From positions 13,729,227-13,793,226 of the forward strand of contig OX459105.1 in NCBI GenBank assembly GCA_949775045.1: a DNA stretch of 64,000 bases, in the 5' to 3' direction. This DNA is from Metridium senile (Eukaryota; Cnidaria; Anthozoa; Actiniaria; Metridiidae). Below, one piece after another: positions 10,960 to 22,932 of this stretch; the stretch's first letter is position 1; every line of letters begins with the position of its first letter. The position numbers were made by a program, and so were the translations under genes. The notes beneath the pieces were generated by a model, which made no database searches, had not been told where the DNA came from, and saw only the letters and a program-made list of their open reading frames with translations.

Positions 10960-11620
10960 TCGATTTATTTGTTGTTTTTAGTTGGCTGGTATGTCGTTTG
11001 GTGCGTTGGTGTGTTGATTGGTTCGTTGGTTTGTTGGTTCGTGCGTTGGAGAGGTTGGTCGGTTTGTGTGGTTGGTTGGTTGGTTGGTTATTGGTTGGTT
11101 GATTGATTGCAGGGTTGGTTGTTCGGTTGCCAGTTGTTCGGTTGGTCGGTTGGTTACATAGTTGATTTGTTTGTTGGTTGGTTGGTTGATTGCAGGGTTG
11201 GTTGTTCGGTTGCCAGTTGTTCGGTTGGTTACATAGTTGATTTGTTGGTTGGTTGGTTGATTGCAGGGTTGGTTGTTTGGTTGCCAGTTGTTCGGTTGGT
11301 CGGTTGGTTACATAGTTGATTTGTTGGTTGGTTGATTGATTGCAGGGTTGGTTGTTCGGTTGCCAGTTGTTCGGTTGGTTACATAGTTGATTTGTTGGTT
11401 GGTTGATTGATTGCAGGGTTGGTTGTTCGGTTGCCAGTTGTTCGGTTGTTCGGTGGTTACATAGTTGATTTGTTGGTTGGTTGGTTGATTGATTAAATGG
11501 TTGATTGCTGGGTTTGTTGGTTGGTTGCATGGTTGGTTGGTTGATTAAATGGTTCAGTAGTTGTTGGTTAATTGTTGGGTTGGTTGTCTGCATGATTCAT
11601 TGGATAGTTGGTTGGTGGGC
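10960..11620. repeat. GGTT-rich minisatellite with ~80-90 bp higher-order unit
   Basis: The DNA is built from GGTTGGTT words. From about 11095 to 11480 a larger unit containing GATTGCAGGGTTGGTTGTTC, GGTTGCCAGTTG and TTACATAGTTGATTTG repeats about five times. It starts only some 17 bp after the receptor stop codon, so it probably forms the 3' UTR (inference). The open minus-strand frame rich in NQPTNQ is a by-product. Confidence 0.85.
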
Positions 11621-12198
11621 TGTAAAACAAACCGTGCACAACTGTACCGGAGTAAAGCTAGTCGTTTGTTGGTTAGTTGATTGGTTGGGTATTAAAATAT
11701 TTTGTTTTATTAACCAGTAATTTTCAGTCATGTTTTAAACCGTAAGTAAAACCGTGAGTGAACAGTTGCTTTCAAATTCATAAAAATTCCCGGACAAACT
11801 TGGAGATGTAGAGTTACCATATTTGTATTTCTTTGAGAAGCGCTTTAAATTTATGGACAAATATTATCAAATATTAATAACGTGATACTAACTTACGTTT
11901 CGGTCGCTTGTCATTTGAAATGTGGATGCAGCCTGTGCTTGTTTTAGCCATAGTTGTCCTTTATAATATAATTGATAGCGGATTCAAATAACCTGAAAGT
12001 TAAAGAAAATAATAAATAATACTGAAATAATTTACTCACCCGTTTTCACTGATTTATTAATTTATCTATCCATACATTCTGTCTTGAACAATAGGTAGTG
12101 CGCCAGCGTGATGCGCAGTAGCAAGTGTCCGGAACTACCTAATTGCATTTAAACAAAGGCCCGGTATTCTAAATTTTGGTGCTATATTTCCATTCGTG

Positions 12199-12441
12199 GT
12201 ATATACACCTACTTGCAGTAAGGTTGTCATACAAAATAGAACATTTGTCATAAAGAAAATAGAACATTTGTGATTTAGTAGGATAGGAATTAATTAAAAG
12301 ACAAAAGACGATCATTCAAGCTGAACTCTCTCTTTTGTCTTTTAATTAATTCCTATCGTACTAAATCACAAATGTTCTATTTTCTTTATAACAAATGTAT
12401 ATTTCTGTATGACAACCTTACTGCAAGTAGGTGTATATTAG
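12199..12441. mobile_element. Foldback MITE
   Basis: The left arm contains CACCTACTTGCAGTAAGG and ATTTAGTAGGATAGGAATT; the right arm repeats both in reverse complement (CCTTACTGCAAGTAGGTG). The left arm contains an internal duplication of AGAACATTTGT. The spacer between arms is about 25 bp. Confidence 0.75.
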
Positions 12442-13858
12442 TGTTTACAGGCACAGGGTGCCCAGCGAGGTATAAAATGCAACGAAATTTCGTGATGTTC
12501 GTGGTTCAATATTGCGATTTTTATAGTAGCATTACGTAATTTATTCAAATGATTTGGCGCTGTACGCAACGCAGGCTCGCACCTCGTGGCAATTTTTGCG
12601 AGACGTTGCTCTTCAAAACACTGAAAGATGGCTAAAGAAGAACCTCAAACGCTCACTAAAAGATGACCCACACTAAAAGATGGTTTCAAGCGTATATTTC
12701 GGAAAGGGTCGTTTCGCGAACTCAAAGGAATTTATAAGAATTAATACTATGAGAAATTATGAGGATAATAATGTGAGCTACCAAAGCACTCAAATACTGA
12801 CTAAACGTACGAAAATTTGACTCGACAAATAATATAACACGACAAATACAGTGAACAATGACTTTAATGGATGGAAGAGCACAAAAGATGAAGAATCGAA
12901 TATTGACACGATAACCTCGAAGGAATCAACAAGATCCGCCATATTGAAAAACCTGACAGGCGACGCGACTACGCTGAGACCGAAAGAAAACTACCGTTGG
13001 ACAGTTTCTTACCAATAATAGGACTTCTTGTGATAAACACCAACAATGAGTCCATACTTATTATTAATAACGTAAAAAATGGTGTATCTTTTCTAATTTA
13101 AAGTTTTTAAGCAAAATTATTTATATGCAAGAGGTCACTAAATCAGTTATTCCTTCGCGCATGCTCAAAATGATTGAGGAGTCTAACAATTCAAGAAAAG
13201 ACACGTAAAAATAACAAAAACAAACATACTGCATTGTAAATAATTTTTTATGACTTTGTTTATGTTTAATTTTAAAACGTGCATCCGGCACGGCTTAAAA
13301 ACGGCTGAGTCGTTCAAAGCTAGCCTGCGTGCAGCCGAACACGAAAGTTTTTTTCCTCCCTTCTAAAACTCATGAATAATTAATGAAGAGAAAACAAAGA
13401 CAAAATCACTAGCGTGAAGGAGTTTGAAATCTGATGAAACACTTGCATAAAATTAAGCCAACTTCGCTTTGAATTTCTCCAATAATTATCCAATAATTTG
13501 AGAAGTAATATCCAACACTCGAAAGCGTAATTCATCAGATTTTCAAACACCGAAAAATGGGCACAAACAACTCGGCTGCGCCTCGTTTTTTCAAACCCAT
13601 TTTTCAGTGTTTGAAAACCTGATGAAACACTCTTTCTCGTGTTTGATATATTACTTAAAAAAATCCGCGACCACACGGTGCGTTTTTTAATCGTATTTGC
13701 CCGTCCACACGTATACACGAAAAAAATCGAAAACACTAGTACTATACTATTCATTAGGCATAGACTAATTTGCTGCTCTGACGCCATCGAATTCAAAAAC
13801 CTCTGTTTTCGTTGTCCACACTTATACGGTAAACATCCGTTTTCTAAAAATATCTTTA

Positions 13859-14100
13859 AGCCTGGTTTTCACTAGCGACGCAACGCAAGCGCAAGCACAA
13901 GAAAACGAGACAAGAATAAGCGCAAGCGCAATCAAACTATTCACTAGTGCCACGCGCAGGCACAAGCGCAAACGCAAGAAAAAAGGAAAATTTTTGATAT
14001 CTTGCGCTTGCGTTATCACTGCGTCAAACGGTTTTCACGACGAAATAAGGTCTCTTGCGCTTGCGCTTGTGCTTGCTTCGCTAGTGAAAACTAGGCTTTA
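13859..14100. mobile_element. Foldback MITE built of GCGCAAGC words
   Basis: Terminal arms AAGCCTGGTTTTCACTAGCG and CGCTAGTGAAAACTAGGCTT are inverted repeats. The interior reiterates GCGCAAGCGCAAGC / CTTGCGCTTGCG many times in both orientations. A second palindrome with CAAACACCGAAAAATGGG arms lies just upstream at 13532-13625. Confidence 0.75.
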
Positions 14101-14301
14101 GTCTGGAGAGCGTATTTGAAAAGAATCGTTTGTGATGACAAAAAACGCAGTGTATGGAGAGTGTAGAAGGAAAATGGAGAAAAAAACCTGTTAGAAAAAA
14201 CCCTCATTTAGAATCAACGATGGAAATGCCCCCTTCTAATATTGTTAGTTAAAACAATTCTAAATATAAATACAAGCACTGAGTAAATTAGATGTACAGT
14301 T

Positions 14302-14620
14302 AGTATAGGGGGGGGGGGGGGGGGGGGGTGCTCCCTTTGTCCAAGTTCTAGGGGTGATCGGCGTACCTTTTAGGGTAAAAAATATTTCCTGTGCGTACCT
14401 TTTAGGGTCCTTTAAGGGTTCTGTCCCAAAAATCAGTTACGTAACATGATTTTGTACCTGTAAGAGTCATTTTTACTCTGCTTTGTTGCTTTTTTGGGGT
14501 AGAAATCGACAAGGCTTAATCAGTTTTTTTTTATCTGTGCGTACCTTTTAGGGGCCGATCACCCCTACCACTTGGACAAAGGGAGTACCCCCCCCCCCCC
14601 CCCCCCCCCCCCACTCCCCG
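14302..14620. mobile_element. Foldback element ending in poly-G and poly-C tracts
   Basis: G21 at 14308-14328 is followed by CTCCCTTTGTCCA, and TGGACAAAGGGAG is followed by C25 at 14588-14612. The inner words GTACCTTTTAGGG occur on both sides. Truncated relatives lie at 28101-28220 (G28 tract plus GTACCTTTTAGGG) and about 17045-17165 (CCCTAAAAGGTAC). Confidence 0.75.
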
Positions 14621-15671
14621 GGATACCATCATGGCTCAAACAATACTGACAAACTTCAGACGCTTAAAACTTGTTCTCAAAGTAATCGCTTATCTGTGCT
14701 CAAACCATATTTTAACGATCCCGATTTCAATTTGCTATATTGCCGCTCAAACCATTCAAACGTCGATGGAAACTAGGGAGTAAACTAGTATAGGCTGCGT
14801 CGCGGTGTTTGATATAAACGATAGGTAATATAATGAAATTTGTAACACCGTAAAAATTGTTGACTTAAATGTTGAGTAAAGCTAATTAGTTAACATTTTT
14901 TTACGGTGTTACAAATTTTATTATATTACCTATCATCTAATCGTCAGATACTCAACAACTTTTGTGTCGGCAAAACTGCGCACAACCTACGATCAAAATT
15001 CATCATCACTTACCGTGGCTTGGGCTCAAACAACTTAAATGTCACTAGCAGCGCTAACAAGGGTATTTCTCAAGACTAAACCCTGCAGTTCATGCGTTCA
15101 TAATTATTGTCGAACGTCAATTGCAACGGTTACGTGCATACCATTATCTAATATCATTGAAAAATGATGTTGGAACTCATTCAAGTGCCTGTTGTGTCAC
15201 AAGTCTGACATTTTGTTTTATAACTTACTAATGCATATGTTTAATTTATTAGCTGCAATACAATCTGCACTTGTAAAGTATTGAAAGATCATGGATTTTC
15301 ATTCATTCGAAAGTAGAAAATTTTTAAACTGTAAATGCGAAATCTGTGTGTGTGTTTTTTGTTGTTGTTGAAGTAAACAAAAAAAGAAAAGAAAACAATT
15401 ATTGCAATATCAAAATAAATGATGACAGCAGTCAAATTAGTGTTGGTACGATAAATAGCGGTTAAACTAGTGTACGTGGACTTTTTCAGGTTTTCTAGGA
15501 AACAATTGGAGTAAAAACGAGCAGTAACAAGTGCATAGTTAAACTAGTGTGGGCTGCGCCAGTGTTTCTATTAAAAATTGTTTTCTGGTTTCAAAATGTA
15601 TAAAAGTTAAAATCATGCTACGATAATTAAGTAAACGGCTATAAACTGGCTATAAACTGTGTCGATGAAAA

Positions 15672-16069
15672 TGTCCTTTTATAGTTAAGAGTTTTCAATT
15701 TTAAGAAGAATTAAAAGAAAATTCACACAGAAAGTTTGCCATATTTTAGAAAATAACATTAAAATTCATGAATATATTGGCTAGTTGTCGAGTTGTGTCC
15801 TTTTATAGTTAAGAGTTTTCAATTTTAAGAAGAATTAAAAGAAAAAAACTTGGCAAAATTCACACAGAAAGTTTGCCATATTTTAGAAAATAACATTAAA
15901 ATTCATGAATATATTGGCTAGTTGTCGAGTTGTGTCCTTTTATAGTTAAGAGTTTTCAATTTTAAGAAGAATTAAAAGAAAAAAACTTGGCAAAATTCAC
16001 ACAGAAAGTTTGCCATATTTTAGAAAATAACCTGATTAAAATTCATGAATATATTGGCTTATTGTCGAG
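15672..16069. repeat. Minisatellite, three copies of a 137-bp unit
   Basis: Units start with TGTCCTTTTATAGTTAAGAG at 15672, 15796 and 15933. The first unit is 124 bp and lacks the segment AAAAAACTTGGCAAA; the other two are 137 bp and nearly identical. No gene is associated. Confidence 0.9.
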
Positions 16070-18040
16070 TATTTGAAAGGGTGAAGATAATGATTATTTA
16101 GTTATTGATTAAAACTCATTCATGACTTTTGTTTTGAAGAAAATGAAGAGGTTTGCCAAAATAAGCAAAATTTCAATACGGAGAATTAGCTAGAATTGCA
16201 TAAGACGAAGCAACAAATAACTGACCATATATTATACAAGCAAATACTAATGATCATGAAAGTTATAAAAAATGAAATTGAAATAGAGCCATATAAGAGT
16301 TTCAAAGAGGAAATTTTTTTGGGGGGGGGAATTTTTTTTTAAGACTTTTTCCTGTTTGTTGATGAGAAATATTTTTTTTCTTGCATTTTGGCTGGAAATA
16401 TTTTTTCTTGTTCTTGCCCCTACCCCCCATCACTTTTCTAATGGTCGGTCGCTTACTTACCGTCGACGTTTGTTACTCTTACTTACCGTCTGGTTGTTAT
16501 ACAAGTTCTTCGTGGGAGTAAAAACACCAAAGAGGCGAAATGAATACTAGATGTCACTCTTTGATGTCCTACACCTGCTTTTAACACATCTTAGGAGAAA
16601 TCCTGAGCTTTCTGAACAATTATTTATCTTAACAAGTTAGAAATTGTCTCCCAGTGTATAGTTAGACGTCTTGTTAATTGAACCACCCTCTAAGATTGCC
16701 ATTTCTTTTGTCATAGTGAACGTTGTTAAGTATGATATGAGACCATTAATTTTTAACGTGTTGTTTTTGCCGGGGTAAGTGGAGTTTAAATTTCTTCGAC
16801 TTATACTTGCAATTGTTGAACATATTATTTGTTGATGTTGGACTTGAAAAATATATAATTGATATCACTTTTTCCTTTTCTAAAAAAGTTCATAATCAAA
16901 GCCTACAGTGTAAGGGACCGGACTATTGGAAATTAATGATTAACTAAAATTTTACTGACAAACCAAGAATTTTACTGACAACTGACGAATGGCCTAATTT
17001 CTAGCTGACGATTGAGCTAAATTCTAACTGACAACTGACACTAGGAACCTCCTAAAAGGTACGGTGCCAGTTCGAGACCCTAAAAGGTACGCGAGGGTCT
17101 TATTTTCGACCCTAAAAGGTCCGTCGAGCACCTCTATCCATTTTGTACGGGAGTCCCACCCCCCTCCCCCTGGGACTTAACGTCGACAACGTTCATGATA
17201 TACTGCCCGCATAGTACTTATAATAACAGACCTTTATTAATATGGGAGTGCATGGTGAGGGGCAGTTGGAAATGCAGGGGGGGGGGGGGGGGGGGGGGTT
17301 CTTCATGAAGTATAAGCATTTTTAAACAAGAGTGCAAATTAACCTAAAAATGTTTCAAAAAGTGTTTCTTCTTTTAATATTAAAATATAATTTTATCACA
17401 ATTCTATGTCTATGTTACTACTTTTATATCAATTACCAACTGAATGCAACTGATGTATATAAAACATTGTGGGTGAGTGTGGGTGCTTAGTATCCAAGCA
17501 CGCCTGGATTCAACTCTATTCTATATTGTTATTTTAGGAAATTGCCTTCAGTATTATTATTATTATTTTTTTTTTGGTATTTTTTTCTTAAAAAGAATGA
17601 TTGAAATTAGTAATAATTTGTATAATATATTTGTGGATCACTTGTGGAGTTCTAATAAAGTTATTATTATAATGTCATGATATTTTGTTTCTTTGGTTAG
17701 AACTAGTTGGCATTTTGCTATGTCAACAATAATTATTCTCTTATATATGAATATGATATTTTACTCACTGGATTTGCCAGTAAGTCACTCGTAAAAACAC
17801 ACATACACTAACAAACAAATATTTTTTTTAAAAAGTACCAGAAAATAAAACAAACACACACAAACAGATAAACCGATATTCATACAAAGAAACAGACAGA
17901 CAGACAGACAGAAATGGAAGGAAAGATCCAAAACAACAAACACGTTGAACCAATCAAATGATTCGCTGTCAGCAGCAACTAGAAATAACGCAAAAAAAAC
18001 TGATCAAAAAAGAAAGAAAGAAAGAAAGTAAGAAAGAAAG

Positions 18041-18322
18041 TCATCCTCGGGAACCCAGGGGTAATCTTCTGTCTCTCGTTTCTCGTTCCCAGAATAAATA
18101 CCCCTGGGAACGTAGTCTGCTGGAGCTTGTTCCGGAAGTCAAAATTCAGCTCTTTCCTGATAAGGTCGACCAATGAAAATCAAGATAACCATTCAAAGAC
18201 AGTCGTTAAATAAGTTTGAATTTTGACTTCTGGAACAACTCCAACAGACTACGTTCCCAGGGGTATTTATTCTGGGAGCGAGAAACGAGCGACAGGAGAT
18301 TACTCCTGGGTTCCCGAGGATG
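18041..18322. mobile_element. Foldback MITE flanked by GAAA repeats
   Basis: The left end CATCCTCGGGAACCCAGGGG is matched by the right end CCTGGGTTCCCGAGGATG. Inner arms (AATACCCCTGGGAACG) also pair. (GAAA)n tracts abut both ends at about 18010-18040 and 18325-18400, as though the element inserted into or nucleated a purine repeat. It lies downstream of the phosphodiesterase stop codon, possibly in its 3' UTR. Confidence 0.75.
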
Positions 18323-18611
18323 GAAAGAAAGTAAGAAAGAAAGAAAGAAAAAAAAAAAAAAAAAAAAGAAATGGAAAGAAAAAAAGAAAGAAAAAAAGAA
18401 GAGAACAAACAAAAGGAGACATGCAGACTTAGTACTAAAGAAAAAAGAAAGAAAGAAACACGGCGAGAAACTAAAGAGAGAGAAAGAGACAACGGACAGA
18501 AAAAAATACAGCAGCCGCACAAAGAACGAAGATTCGCCTCCAACCTCGTACCCAAACCCCTCTCAGCTTCCAAAATAAGAGCAATGAACAGAGGTCTGGA
18601 TACGAAAATAT

Positions 18612-21600
18612 TTAACCCCCGGGAACATTAAACTTTTGCATGCACTTCTTGTAATCGTCATCAAAGACGAATCTCATGGCGCAGTAGAGAGAGAATCGGG
18701 AATACGAGCCAGGCTGGTAGTACAGTGTACGATCAAACACGTAGCTTAGCCATGTACGATCACTGGTTGTGTTGATCAATCCTTGATTGAGCTCGTAGAT
18801 TCTCTCTGCATCGATGTAAGGGTTGCTTGAGGGGTAACGCTCACTGAATCTGTATGCTAACCGCCATGTTGGCGAATTGAATTCTGTGGATGATATTAGA
18901 ACATATATTAGCCGTGTTTTGGATACGCCTATTTCAATTAACGTTGTCCATCTGGAATGGTTGATCTGAGACCGATAGGAATTGTGGGAGCTCGTTAAAC
19001 TGCAAATGCACTATTATAATCACACTTGAATATTAGAGTTTACTTCTGAAATACTGTTATCTGTAATTCAGCACCATTCAAGTGTGATTTAAACAAAGTG
19101 TTTGAAATTTAATGAGCTCCCACAATTCCTATCGGTCTCAGATCAACCATTCCAGATGGACAACGTTAATTGAAATAGGTGTATTAACTCATGCAGCGAG
19201 GAATGTATAGTTTAGAGTCAACTATGAATGAATGAATGATTGGAAGAATGAATGAATGATTGGAAGAATGAATGAATGATTGGATGAATGAATGAATGAT
19301 TGGAAGAATGAATGAATGATTGGATGAATGAATGAATTTATGATTGGATGAAGAAGGGATGGATGAAATAATGAATGGATGGATGAATGAATGATTGGAT
19401 GAATGAATAATTGGGTGAATGAATGAATGAATGAATGAATGAATGAATGAATGAATGAATGAATGAATGAATGAAAAAATGGATGTATGAAAGAATCAAT
19501 TAAATGAATGAACTAATTAATTTATGGGTGAATGGGAAGGGTGGGTGTTTGGTAGGGACTAGAGGAAGGAGAGAAGGAAGGAGAGAAGGAGAGAAGGGAG
19601 GAAGGAAGGAAGGAAGGAGAGAAGGAGAGAAGGGAGGAAGGAAGGAAGGAAGGAGAGAAGGAGAGAAGGGAGGAAGGAAGGACAGAAGGAGAGAAGGGAG
19701 GAAGGAAGGAAAAAAGGAAGGATGGCGAGAAGGAGGGATGGTGGAAGCAATGATCACGCCCTTACGTGTTGCCATGACAAGATCCATGTAAAACTGGTCA
19801 TAATCCAGTAAAGCCTGTTTGTCCACGTCTATATAACCAACACGGAATGAGGGGTTATTTGCGTATATAGGCGAAACGGATGGTATTAGTAGTGCAAATG
19901 ATTTATTGACTGGTGACTGACTGTCCATAGAACCAGGTCTCTCTGTGTCTAGCACATGTAGATGGAAGTCATCTTTATGAATATGGGCGAAAAATTGACC
20001 TGGAAAAATGTACACAACGATTTTGAGTATAACATGGGGTAATTAATTTACAACCCGTACTGACATTCTCAGCAAAGCTCGTGTATATTAAAGATGGAAG
20101 TCATCTTTGTGAATATGGGCGAAAAATTGACCTGCAAAAATGTACACAACGATTTTGAGTATAACATGGGGTAATTAATTTGAAACCTGTACGGAAATTC
20201 TCCGCAAAGCTCATGCATGTTTATCGAAGATGAAAATCATCTTTATGAATATGGACAAAAAATTGACATTAAAAAATTGTTCAGATTTATTTTAAGCATA
20301 ATATACTGCAATAGATTTGTAACCAGTTCGGAAAATACTTCCCAAAACTCGGGTACATCAACATGGGTGTATTTTCTTAGCTTCAAAGACAGCCAAATTT
20401 TTGACGAAAAATTGGAAGAGTTGGAAATTGAAATCGAACTTCTCAAACTCATTAATAATTCATGAGTACAAAACATAGGAAATAACTACCGTGAAGGAGG
20501 TTTGGATATGTGATATTAATTGTTTGGATATCGGAGGAAACACTCTTTCTCGAGCTTGATCCATTACTTAAAAAGTAACTATATTGTCAATCTCCAATCC
20601 CCTTTCTTCGCTTCAACATTCGTTCGATTTTGTTGAAGCCGTTTTGCCACCCCTTTCGAAATTATTAAAACGTGTTGAATCGATGTTGAATTGATGTTGA
20701 AAGAGTTTAAAGGCCCGGGCAAGCGGCTTCAACATTGTAATTAAACAAAATCAAAAGGAAGTTGAAACAAATGTTGAAGCCGTTTGCACGGGCCTTTACA
20801 CGAGATATTTTGTCCAAATCCTGCCCTACCTGCAATAATATCTTTGTATTTCTCAGCCACAAGGTTGACATACATTGTGGTGTAGTTACTCAGCCAGAAG
20901 GTCGCTCCGTTAAATGGGTCAATTCTGCAAATCAAAGCAAAGTGAGTTTGTGGCTATAACTTTGAAAGGCCCGACAGGCCACCACTATACACACTACCAA
21001 GCGAGTCCAATTAACCAATCATTTATTTATCCATCAATTCAGCAATCCATGTATTCAACCATCCATCCGTCCGTCCATCCATTCATCAATCCATTCATTC
21101 ATTCATCCATCCATCCATCCATCCATCCATTTATCAATCTATTTATCCATCAATTCATTTATTAACCCATCTATTCATCCATCCATCCATTTATTCATCC
21201 ATCCATCCGGATCATCCTATCAATCCACTTATCCATTCATTCATCAATCTATTTATCCATCAATTCATTCATTTACCCATCTATTCATCCATCCATCCAG
21301 TTATTCATTCATTCATTTACCCATTTATTCATCCATCCATCCATTTATTCATCAATTCATTCATTTACCCATCTATTCATCCATCCATCCAGTTATTCAT
21401 TCATTCATTTACCCATTTATTCATCCATCCATCCATTTATTCATCAATTCATTCATTTATCCATCTATTCATCCATCAATTCATCAATCCATTCATTCAT
21501 TTACCCATTTATTCATCCATCCATCCATTTATCCATCAATTCATTCATTTACCCATCTATTCTTCCATCCATCCATTATTCATCAATTCATTCATTTACC

Positions 21601-22900
21601 CATCTATTCTTCCATCCATCCATTATTCATCAATTCATTCATTTACCCAGATATTCATTCATCAATTCATCAATCCATTCATTTTTACATGTATTCATCT
21701 ATCAATTTATCACTCAATTCATTCATTTACCCATCTATTCATCCATTCATTGGTTCATCCATTTATCTACCAATTCATTTATTTACCCATTTCTTTATCC
21801 ATCCATTTATCCATTTGCCATCCATCCATTCATTTTCTCATCTATTCATCCATCCATCCATCCATTTATTCATCTATTGTCTATCTGTTCATCCATCCAT
21901 CCATCCATCCATTCATCAATCAATTTATTTATCTATCCATCCATCCATTTATATTCATTCATCAATCCATTCATCCACTCTTCACTGATCCATTTATCCA
22001 TCCATCCATCTATTCATCCATTTATCCATTATCTAAAATATAAAAAAAACCGATAGAATTACAGAAAACCCTACCCTGGAGGGATATGACTCGATATGAA
22101 AACTTTTTGACCCATTCGTTCAGCTTGCTTTAACTGTTCCTCAAGCCATGCCATCTGTCGCTTAGCAACAGCTTGTACCACAGGGCTCCCACGAGAAAGA
22201 TTACTTGCATAGACATTCCAATAGAGAGTGTTGAGTACCAGTAACATCATACGACCATCTACAATAACATGAAAACAAAACAATTTAGGAACCAAGTTGG
22301 AAGAACCTGTTACATCATACGACCATCTACAATAACATGAACACAAAACAATTTAGGAACCAAGTCGAAGAACCTGTTACATCATACGACCATCTACAAT
22401 AACATGAATACAAAACAATTTAGGTACCAACTTGGAAGTGGCGGATGAGCTCGTCTTGAGCCAATGGCCAGCATGCAGAAAGATTTGCCGTGGAGTAAGG
22501 CGCTTGATAACAACGCTTAACAACAACAACGTTGTTGATGGTGCAGAAAAGCACAAGAAAGAATATCATAAAGAATACAAGATGGAATTCTCATGAGCGC
22601 CCTGTTGGCAGCACGTGAAGAAAGTTGTTTCTCAACTAACAATGTTTATAAACAATGTCATAAATTCTATTTTTCTGTCAGTGATATTTGTTTTTTGATA
22701 AGTGATCACGATTTCTAAAGAGCATTGAGATATTATGGAATGCGCTTAAGAAATAAATTATTATTATCATTATTAAGTTTATAAAGTAAAGTAAAGTAAC
22801 CTTATTTAACTTCTGTAACTTGTGACAGTCATATACTGATTGACAGTCATATACTGATAAACTAGAGGCCAGCGGTGCTCATTTTACTCCCCTCTCTCCA

Positions 22901-22932
<32 letters not shown>

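Larger units (their letters stand above)
11640..18040. other. 6.4-kb gene-free repeat-rich spacer
   Basis: No coding exon was recognised. It holds foldbacks at 12199-12441, 13532-13625, 13859-14100 and 14302-14620, an inverted dimer of the GACGAAGGGC-family end at 14808-14941, a 137-bp minisatellite at 15672-16069 and a 22-base G run at 17277-17298. The part from 12540 to 13400 shows nothing I can name. Confidence 0.6.

Noticed and set aside
10742..11593. 283-codon NQPTNQ-rich open frame on the minus strand
   Set aside because: Complement of the GGTT minisatellite plus the antisense of the receptor's last exon.
18193..18631. Lys/Arg/Glu-rich and Phe/Leu/Ser-rich open frames
   Set aside because: They translate (GAAA)n tracts and the adjacent foldback; there is no domain, start context or splice support.
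21030..22030. CRISPR-like regularly spaced repeats
   Set aside because: Units are degenerate CATC words without unique spacers of constant length, in a eukaryotic intron.
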